Shown piece by piece: positions 22,091 to 29,925 of a stretch of 43,536 bases of DNA. The position numbers and the translations under genes were made by a program. The stretch is from Bacillota bacterium (GTDB lineage: Bacteria; Bacillota; Sulfobacillia; UBA995; UBA9673): assembly GCA_003599345.1 (NCBI GenBank), contig QZJP01000020.1, positions 1 to 43,536 on the forward strand, in the 5' to 3' direction. The notes under the pieces were generated by a model. That model worked only from the letters and a program-made list of their open reading frames with translations. It did not search any database and was not told the DNA's origin. Every line of letters starts with the position of its first letter. The stretch's first letter is position 1.

Positions 22091-22322
22091 CCGCCCCCGC
22101 TGTTCCTACTACCACGACTACGGCGGCGACGGCGCAGCCTGCTGGTGGTACGACGCCTTCAACGACGACTGGACCTCGAGCGTGTGCGAATGGCCGCGCC
22201 GCTGCCGGTTCCCGGAGTGGATGGAGATCGGCTTCTCGGAGGGGAGGTGTGACGATGATGGCTCGCCGGACATGGGTGTGCCCCCAGACGCGGGAGGAGC
22301 GGCCGGACTGCCGTTCGTGTGA
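22083..22322 (+). CDS. Small Cys/Trp-rich protein
   Basis: Encodes 79 aa from ATG 22083. It has CSYYHDYGGDGAACWWYDAF and CEWPRRCRFPEW, four or more cysteines that could bind a metal. The last 25 residues are low-complexity and overlap the next gene by 68 bases, so the true end may have drifted. Confidence 0.5.
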   Translation: MTDRPRCSYYHDYGGDGAACWWYDAFNDDWTSSVCEWPRRCRFPEWMEIGFSEGRCDDDGSPDMGVPPDAGGAAGLPFV

Positions 22323-22500
22323 TGCGGCGGGATGCGCCGGTGCGGTGGAAATGCTCGCGATGCCGCCGATGCCGCGCCCGGTGGCCAGGTGGGAGAGGGA
22401 CCTGGCCGACGTGATGGCCGGTTCCACCTGGGTCATCCTGCGGCAGGTGCGCGAGGACGCGCGGCGGCTGCGCGGGACGCGGGGCGCGAAGGCGGCGTGA
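22255..22500 (+). CDS. Small Cys-rich helical protein
   Basis: Encodes 81 aa from ATG 22255 (or 22258), with GGGGAGGTG upstream. Cys residues in WVCPQTREERPDCRSCDAAGC give a possible zinc site. The rest is helical (RWERDLADVMAGSTWVILRQVREDARRL). No family is recognised. Confidence 0.55.
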   Translation: MMARRTWVCPQTREERPDCRSCDAAGCAGAVEMLAMPPMPRPVARWERDLADVMAGSTWVILRQVREDARRLRGTRGAKAA

Positions 22501-22536
22501 GAAAGGGGACCGGGAGGTCCCGAGGAGGTGTGGGGT

Positions 22537-23361
22537 GTGGCGGAGATTGACCATCTGAGTCCGACTTCGATACGCATGTTCGACAGGTGCCCCCGCCAGT
22601 GGATGTACCGCTATGTTCAAGGTCGGAAGCTCCGGCCCGCCGGGGCGCTCATCGTGGGCGGTAGTTACCATGCCGCGCTGGAGATGTGGGGCACGAAGAA
22701 ACTGGAGACCGGGAAGGACCTCGACGCGGATACCCTCGCGGACAAGTACATCGATGAGTTCGACCGCCGCGCCGGGGAGGAAGACGTGGACTGGGAGGGC
22801 GAGAGTCCAGTCGCCGAGCGCGACCGGGGCGTCCGGCTCGTGAGGGCGCACCGGCGCCAAAGGGCGACGAGTCTCAAGCCCGTGTGGGTGGAGGCCGACG
22901 TGCCCGTCGATATCCTGGACGCGGACGGCCAATCCCTTGGGCGGCTCGTCCAGCGGCTCGACTTCTACGGGGTTGACGGCGTGGTGCGCGACTTCAAGAC
23001 AAGCTCGAAGAAACCCGGCGCGGCGGAAGTGGAACAGAGCAACCAGCTCACGTCCTACTACGGCGCGACGAAGCTCCATCTCGCGGCGCAGGGTATCCAG
23101 GCGGACCCGCCGGTCGCGCTGGAGGTCGCAGTGGACTACAAGACGCGGCCCGCCGAGGTCTACGTGGCGCAGGCGCGGCGGACGGAGGAGGATTGGCGCG
23201 AGTGGCTGGAGCACGTCGCGGCGATCTACCGGATGATCCGGGCCGACATCTTCCCGCGCAACACCGAGGGGTGGCATTGCAGCCCGCAAAAGTGCGGCTA
23301 CTTCCACCTGTGCCGGCCGCACCGTATCCTGAGCATTCCCGCGGCGCGTGTCGCGGGGTAA
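22537..23361 (+). CDS. PD-(D/E)XK exonuclease (Cas4/RecB-like)
   Basis: Encodes 274 aa. GTG 22537 is preferred to GTG 22528 because GAGGAGG ends at 22527. LSPTSIRMFDRCPRQWMYRYV is the usual PDDEXK_1 opening with the first Cys. The core has VGGSYHAALE, then DGVVRDFKTSSK (the D...D-x-K catalytic strand). The end, CSPQKCGYFHLC, supplies the remaining Cys of an Fe-S cluster as in Cas4/AddB. It probably resects DNA ends for the Rad52-type annealing protein next door. Confidence 0.8.
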   Translation: MAEIDHLSPTSIRMFDRCPRQWMYRYVQGRKLRPAGALIVGGSYHAALEMWGTKKLETGKDLDADTLADKYIDEFDRRAGEEDVDWEGESPVAERDRGVRLVRAHRRQRATSLKPVWVEADVPVDILDADGQSLGRLVQRLDFYGVDGVVRDFKTSSKKPGAAEVEQSNQLTSYYGATKLHLAAQGIQADPPVALEVAVDYKTRPAEVYVAQARRTEEDWREWLEHVAAIYRMIRADIFPRNTEGWHCSPQKCGYFHLCRPHRILSIPAARVAG

Positions 23362-23374
23362 GGGGGTTGTGACG

Positions 23375-24163
23375 ATGGAGCGAGACGTTAAGGAAATCAT
23401 GGCGGCTCTCCGTGAGCCGTTCCCGGACAACGATGTTGAATGGCGCGTGGGGCGCGAGTCCAAGGACGGCACGAAGATGTCTCTCTTGGCCTATCTCACT
23501 GCCCGCGCCATCATGGAGCGGCTCGATGACGTGTTCGGTATCGACGGTTGGTGCGACTCCTACGAACGCTGGGGCGAAAAGAGCATCAAGTGCCGCCTAT
23601 CCATACGCATCGGCGGTGAGTGGGTGACGCGGGAAGACGGCGCGGACGAGACGGAGTTCGAGGGAACCAAGGGCGGCTTCTCGGACGCCTTGAAGCGGGC
23701 CGCCGTGAAGTTCGGCGTGGGCCGCTACCTCTACAATCTGCCCGAGTCGTGGATGACTCTTTCCGATCAGCGGCTTTCCGACGGCATTTACCACAAGGGC
23801 AAGTTCGCCCCCCGCCCCGCGCTTCCCGAATGGGCGCTCCCCGGCGGTTCCGGCAAGCCCGAGAAGCGCAACGGTAACGGCGGCAGCACCGGCGGTGTGC
23901 CCGTCGCCCGCGTGGGCGGTGCCCGGGCCTCCGTGGTGCGGGCCGCGGCACCCACCACCCCCGCCGACCTCCGCGCCGTGTCCGCCAACGAACTCTCCGA
24001 CACCATGGCGCGGCTCAAGTTCGGAACACGCGAGGTGCTGGCCGTCGCCCGCGAGGTCCTGGGGCGCGACATCCCCGACATGACGACCCTGCGCGCGCAG
24101 GACGCCCTGGATATCGGGCGCGTGGTGATGGAGATGGAAGCGAGAAGGGGTGAGGTGGCGTGA
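23375..24163 (+). CDS. Rad52/Rad22-type single-strand annealing protein
   Basis: Encodes 262 aa from ATG 23375. The N-terminal 150 residues match the Rad52_Rad22 fold: NDVEWRVG, LAYLTARAIMERLDDVFGIDGW, GFSDALKRAAVKFGVGRYLYNLP. The C-terminal third has a Gly/Ala-rich linker and a helical end. It binds ssDNA and anneals complementary strands, so with the upstream nuclease it forms a lambda Exo/Beta-like recombination pair. It overlaps the next gene by 4 bases. Confidence 0.88.
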   Translation: MERDVKEIMAALREPFPDNDVEWRVGRESKDGTKMSLLAYLTARAIMERLDDVFGIDGWCDSYERWGEKSIKCRLSIRIGGEWVTREDGADETEFEGTKGGFSDALKRAAVKFGVGRYLYNLPESWMTLSDQRLSDGIYHKGKFAPRPALPEWALPGGSGKPEKRNGNGGSTGGVPVARVGGARASVVRAAAPTTPADLRAVSANELSDTMARLKFGTREVLAVAREVLGRDIPDMTTLRAQDALDIGRVVMEMEARRGEVA

Positions 24164-24675
24164 GCGACATGGAAATGGCTAGACCGACCGTGGACGACCT
24201 GCGGAAGTCCGAGATATGGCGCGGCCGTTACCGGGATGTCCGGTTTGAAATCGTCAAGTGGGGGCGCTCCAATGATGAACGATGGACCTGGAACTTCTAT
24301 CTGTACGTCCACGAGTGCCAGGTTCCCGCCGACAAGTGGCACCTGTTCAGCCTGGAGTCCCAGACATCGGCGCGTTATCCCGGCAGGCTGTTTCACTATC
24401 CGGACCGTCATCCCTGTGTTTTCGCCGACATCGACTTCAACGGCGGTGCCACGTTCTACGAGAAGCGCGAAGGGTACTCGGGCCATTACGTCAAGGTGGG
24501 CTGCGATTACAACCACACTTGGACCCTGGAGTTCCCTCTCGCCCCTGAGTCGGTCCTGTTCGACTGTCTTGACGCGATAGATCAGCTCTGGGAACTGTGT
24601 CCCTACCTCAAGACCGACGAGGAGATATATGCCGAGCGGGAACAGGTCCGCAAGGCTGGGGAGGTGTCCCCATGA
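24160..24675 (+). CDS. Unknown aromatic-rich protein
   Basis: Encodes 171 aa from GTG 24160 (GTGA overlap). It is rich in aromatic residues and strands (FEIVKWGRSNDERWTWNFYLYV, RLFHYPDRHPCVFADIDFNGG). The C-terminus is helical and acidic. It contains several His and Asp residues that could bind a metal, but no family is recognised. It lies between recombination and replication genes. Confidence 0.6.
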   Translation: MSDMEMARPTVDDLRKSEIWRGRYRDVRFEIVKWGRSNDERWTWNFYLYVHECQVPADKWHLFSLESQTSARYPGRLFHYPDRHPCVFADIDFNGGATFYEKREGYSGHYVKVGCDYNHTWTLEFPLAPESVLFDCLDAIDQLWELCPYLKTDEEIYAEREQVRKAGEVSP

Positions 24676-24980
24676 CCGACAACTTTCACAACATCTACGA
24701 GGACCGCGCGCGCGACGACCAGCTCTCGGCCCGTCTCGCCGCCCTGCGTGCTCGGGCGGAGGCGCGCGGGGAGTGCCCGGGGTTCGGCTGGTTCTCGCGC
24801 TCGAACCCCGCTTGCTGGACGTGTGACGCCCGCTGGGAGTGCGCCGACGACCCGGACGATGTGGAGACGTGCCCGGGCCAGCTCACCGGAGAGGAACGGT
24901 GCGAACGGTGCCCTGACCGCGTGGGCGAGACGTGCCCGTGCGAGGTGCCGGCGGGCGCGGAAGTGGAGGAGGCGGCGTGA
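24672..24980 (+). CDS. Cys-rich acidic protein
   Basis: Encodes 102 aa from ATG 24672 (ATGA overlap). It has about nine Cys in CWTCDARWEC, CPGQ, CERCPDRVGETCPC, enough for one or two metal sites. A helical N-terminus precedes them. No family is recognised. The dense Cys pattern suggests a zinc or Fe-S protein. Confidence 0.55.
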   Translation: MTDNFHNIYEDRARDDQLSARLAALRARAEARGECPGFGWFSRSNPACWTCDARWECADDPDDVETCPGQLTGEERCERCPDRVGETCPCEVPAGAEVEEAA

Positions 24981-25090
24981 CCGCCCTGATCTGGTTCGGC
25001 ACCGTCATCCTGGCCGCCCTGACGTTCATCGGTGTCGGGGCGGCCGCGGTGGCGGCGGTGGAGTGGGTCACGGGGAGGCGGCTCGGCTGA
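24977..25090 (+). CDS. Single-helix membrane peptide
   Basis: Encodes 37 aa from GTG 24977 (GTGA overlap). Almost the whole chain is one hydrophobic helix (LIWFGTVILAALTFIGVGAA) with a short basic end GRRLG. It fits neatly between the two flanking genes, so it is likely real. Its function is unknown. Confidence 0.5.
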   Translation: MTALIWFGTVILAALTFIGVGAAAVAAVEWVTGRRLG

Positions 25091-25428
25091 CGACCGACGA
25101 CCGCCTCCTCGCCTACCTTCGTGCTCATCACGTGGGCCGAGACCGTGCCATAAAACTTGAAACACTCGCCGCGATTTTTGAAACGCCCCGAAACGCCATG
25201 CAAGAGCGAATCGCCGACCTTGCCGATCATTGTGTCTGCGCCTCCCATCGCCCTCCGTGCGGCGTGTGGGTGGCAGCCTCGGCGGCCGAGATGGAGGAAC
25301 CCATCGCCATCCTCACCGGCAAGCTCGCGGCGCTCGGGGACCGGGTGCGGCGGCTGGAGCGAGCCCGCGCGCGGCGGTTTGGGCCGGAGGCGGGATGGCG
25401 CGTGGGGATGTTCGAGGACGTAGCCTAG
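25063..25428 (+). CDS. Winged-helix-like protein
   Basis: Encodes 121 aa if started at GTG 25063. An alternative CTG at 25087 has a better-placed GGGGAGG and overlaps the upstream stop. DDRLLAYLRAHHVGRDRAIKLETLAAIFETPRNAMQERIADL is a typical winged-helix DNA-binding pattern. CVCASHRPPCGVWVAA forms the wing. A short helical tail follows. It is probably a replication or regulatory accessory factor beside the replisome organiser. Confidence 0.6.
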   Translation: MGHGEAARLTTDDRLLAYLRAHHVGRDRAIKLETLAAIFETPRNAMQERIADLADHCVCASHRPPCGVWVAASAAEMEEPIAILTGKLAALGDRVRRLERARARRFGPEAGWRVGMFEDVA

Positions 25429-25448
25429 ACGACGTAGGGGGAACCGGA

Positions 25449-26393
25449 TTGAACTGGCTATGGTTCAGGATGTGGGTGGAGACGCGCATGGACAAAAAAC
25501 TCGATACGCTGGACGGACGGCATAGTGAGTTCGGCGTGTGGTTCGACCTCCTCTGCCTCGCGGGTGCGGGAGGCGGGCGCATCCCGCCGATGGACGAAGA
25601 GGAATTGGCGCTTGAGGTAGCGGGTGAGGATGTCGAACTCCTGCGGCGCGTCCTCGCAAAACTCCAATCCAAGAAACTCGGGATCATCGAGATGGACGAC
25701 AAAGGCGGTATCGTGTTTCTGAACTTCGCCAAGCGCAATCCGCGTTGCCCCAGTGAAACCCCCGAAGCAGTGCGGGAGCGGGTGCGGCGGCATCGGATGA
25801 AACGGGATGTAACGACTTGTAACGACCTAGATAAGAATAGAGAAGAGAAGAAGAGAAAAGAAAAGAAAAAGAGTACAACCGTCCCCTCCCCCTCTTCGAT
25901 TCTGCAAAAAGAGGGCAAGTCGTTAACTCTTGAACCATCTGACGTGATAGAAATCTGGAACGAGGTCTGCGGCCAGGTTCTCCCTCGCGCCGAGAAACTC
26001 ACCGACAAACGCCGCCAGCACATCCGCCGACGGATCGCCGAAGACCCGCACCGCGCGTCACCCGACTGGTGGCGTGCCTACTTCGACCGCATCCGACGGA
26101 CATCGTTCCTTTGCGGTGACAACTCTCGCGGCTGGCTTGCGAACCTCGATTTCGCGGTGAGGTCGGAGGATGTGGTGGTGCAGGTGTTCGAGGGCAAGTA
26201 CGGCACGCCTGTGAGGATGCGCGAGGAGCGGACGCCGGTGGAGGTCGTCGGGCACGCGGAACAGGCGGCGATACTCAGGCGGGCGGCGGAGGAGGCCCGC
26301 GCGCGAGGGGACCCGGACGCGTCGTTCTATGAGGCGCAAGCGGAAGAATACGAGGCCGCGGCCAGGAAGAAGGGCAAGAAGGGCGCGGCGTGA
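25449..26393 (+). CDS. Replisome organiser (DnaD-like/Phage_rep_org_N)
   Basis: Encodes 314 aa from TTG 25449, behind AGGGGG. The opening NWLWFRMWVETRMDKKL and DGRHSEFGVWFDLLCLAG match the N-terminal winged-helix domain of Bacillota phage replisome organisers. A Lys/Glu-rich linker (REEKKRKEKKK, about residues 128-140) follows, then a DnaD-like C-terminal region (IWNEVCGQVLP, WWRAYFDRIRRTSFLCG). The protein would bind the phage origin and recruit host DnaB. The A-rich linker DNA is a known slippery feature of this family. Confidence 0.75.
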   Translation: MNWLWFRMWVETRMDKKLDTLDGRHSEFGVWFDLLCLAGAGGGRIPPMDEEELALEVAGEDVELLRRVLAKLQSKKLGIIEMDDKGGIVFLNFAKRNPRCPSETPEAVRERVRRHRMKRDVTTCNDLDKNREEKKRKEKKKSTTVPSPSSILQKEGKSLTLEPSDVIEIWNEVCGQVLPRAEKLTDKRRQHIRRRIAEDPHRASPDWWRAYFDRIRRTSFLCGDNSRGWLANLDFAVRSEDVVVQVFEGKYGTPVRMREERTPVEVVGHAEQAAILRRAAEEARARGDPDASFYEAQAEEYEAAARKKGKKGAA

Positions 26394-26407
26394 GAGGAGT
26401 GGTGAGC

Positions 26408-27367
26408 ATGGCCGATGACACGAAGGCGTTGAAGCGGGCGGTCAAATTCCGGCCGGTCATCCTGATACTCGTCATGCTGGTCCTGACGGGCGGCCGGGCA
26501 TGGGGCGCGGACCTGAGGTCGACGGCGCCCACACCGGGCGCGCAGGCGGAGACAAGTCCTTCGCTGCCGCCGCCGATGCCGGTCGTCCGGTACGTCGTCG
26601 AGAAAGGCGACACACTCTGGGGTCTCAGCCGGCAATGGGGCGTGTCCGTCGAGTGTATCCAGGCCGGCAATCCGGACGCCCAGATGATGCCCGGCGAGGT
26701 GCTCGAAATCCCGCGGTGGGAGTGCCGAGTGTTCTGGGCGAAGGGCGGCGAGCTACTCACCGACCTCGCCGACTACCTCAGGATGCCGGCGGCCGACATC
26801 GCCCGGGCGAACCGGCTCCGCGAGGACGCGGTCTTCACGCCCGGGCAACGAGTGTGGATTCCTCTCGAAGTGCCCGCCAACGGCGTTTGCCGCGAGGAGG
26901 CGTACGTCCGCACGCCGGAAGGTGACCACTGGTACGCGCGGTTCCCCTGGCCGGCCGTCGGGTGCGTCAGCCGCGAATTCGGCAGCGACGGCCTCGGGCG
27001 GCACCACGGCATAGACATCGCGGCGCCGTTCGGCCACGGGATCATCTGCCCGCGCGACGGATGGGTCGTCGAAGTGGGCAATAACGACAGTCCCACGAGC
27101 CCGGGCCTCGGCACCTACATCAAGGTGGCCCATGAGTTCGACGAGGCCGGTAACCCCATGCTCTGGACCATCTACGGCCACGTGAGCGGGTTCAACGTGG
27201 CGTTGGGCGAGGTCGCATCGGGCGTGGGCATCCGGGTTCGTGCGGGTGACGTCATCGGCTACGTCGGCAACAACGGGCGCAGCACCGGGGCGCACCTACA
27301 CTTCGAGGTCTGGCTCCGCGGGCGACCGCAGGACCCGCTGAACTTCCTGGTGGGGGCGGGCTCGTGA
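26408..27367 (+). CDS. Exported LysM-M23 peptidoglycan peptidase
   Basis: Encodes 319 aa from ATG 26408, with GAGAGGAG upstream. Residues about 15-34 form a signal peptide (VILILVMLVLTGGRAWGA). Two LysM-like modules follow: YVVEKGDTLWGLSRQWGV and a divergent one ending in TPGQRVWIPL. The C-terminal M23 peptidase has HHGIDIAAPFG, YGHVSGF and GAHLHFEVW. LysM binds glycan chains and M23 cuts the stem peptide. It is unusual to find it in the replication operon, away from the lysis genes. Confidence 0.85.
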   Translation: MADDTKALKRAVKFRPVILILVMLVLTGGRAWGADLRSTAPTPGAQAETSPSLPPPMPVVRYVVEKGDTLWGLSRQWGVSVECIQAGNPDAQMMPGEVLEIPRWECRVFWAKGGELLTDLADYLRMPAADIARANRLREDAVFTPGQRVWIPLEVPANGVCREEAYVRTPEGDHWYARFPWPAVGCVSREFGSDGLGRHHGIDIAAPFGHGIICPRDGWVVEVGNNDSPTSPGLGTYIKVAHEFDEAGNPMLWTIYGHVSGFNVALGEVASGVGIRVRAGDVIGYVGNNGRSTGAHLHFEVWLRGRPQDPLNFLVGAGS

Positions 27368-27720
27368 GTCTCGCTGCACGCAACCGCCGTCGCGGTATCG
27401 CCGCCGAGCATCGGACGAAACGCTGGCTCCGCGAGCACGGCGCGCCGGACGCGTGGCGCGTGCCCATGTCGGGCGCGGGGGCGATTGACGGGGACCTGCG
27501 CGTCGGCGTCCTGGTGCTGGACCTCAAGTACACCAAAGCGGCGAGCTACCGTGTGACGCGGGAACAGCTTCTCAAGGTCGCGTCGTGGTCGCAAGCCGGG
27601 CGCATCGGCGGGCTGCTGATACAGTTCGCTGGGCACCAGGAGCGGTGGGTCGTGTTCGACCTCGAAGACGTGCTGGACAAGTTCCTGCCGCCGGACGAGG
27701 ACGAGGCGGAGGGCGCGTGA
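27364..27720 (+). CDS. Holliday-junction-resolvase-like PD-(D/E)XK nuclease
   Basis: Encodes 118 aa from GTG 27364 (GTGA overlap). It has AARNRRRGIAAEHRTKRWLREHG with the first acidic residue, IDGDLRVGVLVLDLKYTKA as the D...(E/D)xK catalytic strand, and a C-terminal helix. Size and layout fit the archaeal Hjc/Hje-like or small PDDEXK resolvases found in phages. It would cut branched recombination intermediates made by the Rad52 pathway. Confidence 0.7.
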   Translation: MSLAARNRRRGIAAEHRTKRWLREHGAPDAWRVPMSGAGAIDGDLRVGVLVLDLKYTKAASYRVTREQLLKVASWSQAGRIGGLLIQFAGHQERWVVFDLEDVLDKFLPPDEDEAEGA

Positions 27721-28481
27721 GCGTAGCCGACTGGTCCTCCACTGAACCCCTCCTCCGCCCCTGGGTCCGCTCCATCTCGCATCGCTACTACATCCCCGGC
27801 CAGGAGCGCGCCGACGTGGAACAGTGGGCGTGGCTGCACATCGCGCGCGCCCTGCGGTCGTACGCACCGGAGCGCGGGGAGCTGATACCGTTCCTCAAGC
27901 TCGCCGCCCTGCGCGGGGTGCAGACGGAGGTGTCGAACGCGCGGCGGCAACTGCGGTTCCCGCTCCCCATGCCTATGCCCACGGTCGGCACGGAAGAGGA
28001 GCCGGAATCCGCGTTCCAGAAGATGCTCGGTAGCGAGGACCCGGGCATTTCAGAGCTTGAGAACGACGACGTGCCCGACTGGCTTACGCGCGCGGGACTG
28101 ACGCCGCTGGAGCGCGAGTGCTTCGAGGCCTGCGCGATGGGCGACGAGTCGTACCACAGCGCGGCGCGGCGGCTCGACGTGTCGTGGCGGTCGGTCGATA
28201 ACGCGATACAGCGCGCGCGGCGGAAGCTCGCGGCGATCGTGGTGCTCGACCGGCCGGAGTTCGCGGCCCGGCGCGGAGTGTCTGCGGAAATCGAAGTGGG
28301 CATGGGGCAACTGGCGTTCCCTGGTTGGTTCGCCCTGGAGCGGCGGCGCGGGGACCTCTACGCCGTGCGGGACGGGGAGCGCCGGACGCAGGTGCGCGTG
28401 ATGGACGCGCGCCGGGTGCGGTTCAAGTTCCAGCGGAGCGAGCCGGTCAGGGTGCGCGAAGAGATGAAACCAGCAGGATAG
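27717..28481 (+). CDS. Phage sigma-70-like (ECF-type) transcription factor
   Basis: Encodes 254 aa from GTG 27717 (GTGA overlap). Region 2 is recognisable in RADVEQWAWLHIARALRSY and FLKLAALRGVQTEV. Region 4 is the HTH LTPLERECFEACAMGDESYHSAARRLDVSWRSVDNAIQRARRKL. A C-terminal extension of about 70 residues (beta-rich, basic) has no known match. As the last large gene of the early operon it could switch host RNA polymerase to late promoters. That role is inferred. Confidence 0.7.
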   Translation: MSVADWSSTEPLLRPWVRSISHRYYIPGQERADVEQWAWLHIARALRSYAPERGELIPFLKLAALRGVQTEVSNARRQLRFPLPMPMPTVGTEEEPESAFQKMLGSEDPGISELENDDVPDWLTRAGLTPLERECFEACAMGDESYHSAARRLDVSWRSVDNAIQRARRKLAAIVVLDRPEFAARRGVSAEIEVGMGQLAFPGWFALERRRGDLYAVRDGERRTQVRVMDARRVRFKFQRSEPVRVREEMKPAG

Positions 28482-28492
28482 GGGGTGAGGGG

Positions 28493-28666
28493 ATGCGGAC
28501 TATACCACTCAGTGAACTCTGTTTTGGATTTACTGCGGACGGTTTGCTCGGGCGCGCCGGGTTCGAAGTCGTTCTGCGGCCATTTGCCTGGCGGCTATAC
28601 TATTGGCGCGGGCAGGGCCGTCTGCACTTCTCGGTGGGTCCTCTTCGTGTGTTTCTATACTGGTAA
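28493..28666 (+). CDS. Small aromatic/basic protein
   Basis: Encodes 57 aa from ATG 28493, with GGGGGTGAGG upstream. It has a beta-hairpin-like C-terminus (WRLYYWRGQGRLHFSVGPL). Function unknown. The regular strand pattern suggests a real gene rather than chance. Confidence 0.5.
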   Translation: MRTIPLSELCFGFTADGLLGRAGFEVVLRPFAWRLYYWRGQGRLHFSVGPLRVFLYW

Positions 28667-28687
28667 CTCGGAGAAAGGAGATGCCCG

Positions 28688-29107
28688 ATGACCGACATAG
28701 TGAGGGCTGACGGCGGCGAACGGTTCGGCCGGCGCGACGCGGACGGCACGCCGCTGTGCGAGATCTGCGGCGCGCGCATGGTGCCGATGACGGCGGCGCA
28801 CGTCGCGCGGATGTGGCCGGACCTCGCCCTGCGCGGCGAGCCGAGCGGCGTGTGCATCTGCCCGCGGGACCTGGCGGCGGCACCGGAGCCCGAAGACATC
28901 GAACACGAGTTCGCGCAGGACGCGCTGGCGTTCGACCCGGCGCGGCTGTGCACGCGCGGGCGGGCGGTGTACGTGAGCCACATACGCGCGGTGTTCTGGG
29001 AGGACGTGCGGGAGAAGACACTCACTTTCCGGGAGCGGACGCGCGAGATGATGGAGCGGTTGCCGCCGGCGGGGCCGGTGAGGTGCTATGGCAGAGATGG
29101 GCGTTAA
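28688..29107 (+). CDS. Unknown Cys-containing protein
   Basis: Encodes 139 aa from ATG 28688, with AAAGGAG upstream. CEICGARM and CICPRD give a CxxC...CxC zinc-like site in the first half. The second half is helical (FWEDVREKTLTFRERTREMMERL). No family is recognised. It is the last gene of the early rightward operon and meets a convergent - strand gene. Confidence 0.6.
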   Translation: MTDIVRADGGERFGRRDADGTPLCEICGARMVPMTAAHVARMWPDLALRGEPSGVCICPRDLAAAPEPEDIEHEFAQDALAFDPARLCTRGRAVYVSHIRAVFWEDVREKTLTFRERTREMMERLPPAGPVRCYGRDGR

Positions 29108-29113
29108 GGGTTC

Positions 29114-29362
29114 CTAGCCGACCTTAAGCCAGAGAAAGAAGCCTCGCGCAAAACGAATGAGGCCATAGACGACGGCACCCCACAAGATGTAATAAACATC
29201 ACCTGCGTTGGCGCTCTGGTAGGACAGATAACTGATGAGAGTTCCTGCGGCTGCCCAAAGGAAGCCAGAAAACATTGCTTTTCGAGCCGCGTTCTGGGCT
29301 TGGGTGATTATCTTAAGCGTTTCGAGAAGTGCTTGTTCTTTTTGATAGGTCTCTCTGTCCAC
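29114..29362 (-). CDS. Two-helix membrane protein
   Basis: Encodes 82 aa from GTG at 29360-29362 (- strand), with GGAGGGGAG upstream. A soluble helical N-terminus (RETYQKEQALLETLKIITQ) precedes two membrane helices (AMFSGFLWAAAGTLISYLSY, VYYILWGAVVYGLIRFARGF). It could be a superinfection-exclusion or other membrane effector. It is separated by terminators from the - strand operon upstream and may have its own promoter (TATACT near 29440). Confidence 0.6.
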   Translation of the reverse strand: MDRETYQKEQALLETLKIITQAQNAARKAMFSGFLWAAAGTLISYLSYQSANAGDVYYILWGAVVYGLIRFARGFFLWLKVG

Positions 29363-29548
29363 GCTACTCCCCTCCAGCAAGTCGAGTTCGGTGTATGTTT
29401 GTAATTTCCTCCAACATCCACCGTAGGGCTTGCTGAGCATGAGACAGTATAGTGGGGAGAGTCTATGCCCCATCGACGCGCTACGGCGCAATGGCCCCAC
29501 CGTCGGGGCCAGAGAATCCGACCGGCGCCCCGGCCGCACCTGGGGTGT

Positions 29549-29592
29549 CTGGGTGAAAAGAGGCCGGGTCCGTCCGTGCGGGGCGGCCCGGC
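29549..29592 (-). terminator. Second - strand terminator-like hairpin
   Basis: GCCGGG and CCCGGC pair around a GC-rich loop, and on the - strand the stem is followed by CTCTTTTC. It acts as a back-up to the terminator just upstream. Confidence 0.5.
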
Positions 29593-29595
29593 GTG

Positions 29596-29626
29596 AAAAG
29601 AAAACCCCCGCCGGGTGGGGCGGGGG
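29596..29626 (-). terminator. Intrinsic terminator of the - strand operon
   Basis: CCCCCGCC (29605-29612) and GGCGGGGG (29619-29626) form an 8-bp stem. On the - strand it is followed by TTTTCTTTT. It lies 17 bases after the last gene of the leftward operon. Confidence 0.85.
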
Positions 29627-29642
29627 TGGTAGGGCGCACTTG

Positions 29643-29897
29643 CTACTTGCGCAGATAGGCCTCGTCCTTGTACACTCGGGCAAGCGGGGGAGTCTTGCGG
29701 TAGCCCTCCTCATCCAGCTCGGTGATGACCTGGACCCCGTCGGCCTCGTACTCGCTGACCACCTCGGGTCCCTCGTCCTCTGAGCCGGACATGACGGCCA
29801 GAGCATCCTGCAGCGGCTGGGTCTGGCCGTTGTCCTCCAGGATGTCGTAGCCTTGGCGGTAAAGGTGCTGTAGGGCCTCGCGATAGGTTGTTGTCAT
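29643..29897 (-). CDS. Small acidic protein
   Basis: Encodes 84 aa from ATG 29895-29897, with AGAGAGGAG upstream. It has a helical N-terminus (YREALQHLYRQGYDIL) and an acidic middle and end (SEDEGPEVVSEYEADGVQVITELDEEGY). No family is recognised. It is the promoter-distal gene of the leftward operon, directly before its terminator. Confidence 0.6.
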   Translation of the reverse strand: MTTTYREALQHLYRQGYDILEDNGQTQPLQDALAVMSGSEDEGPEVVSEYEADGVQVITELDEEGYRKTPPLARVYKDEAYLRK

Positions 29898-29925
29898 CTC
29901 TCCTGCTCCTCTCTAGGTTTGGATG

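Larger units (their letters stand above)
29363..29642. other. Noncoding interval with tandem - strand terminators
   Basis: No gene is credible here. The right half holds two hairpins that terminate - strand transcription (see terminator entries). The left half has TATACT on the - strand near 29440, a possible -10 box for the membrane-protein gene, with no clear -35. Confidence 0.5.
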
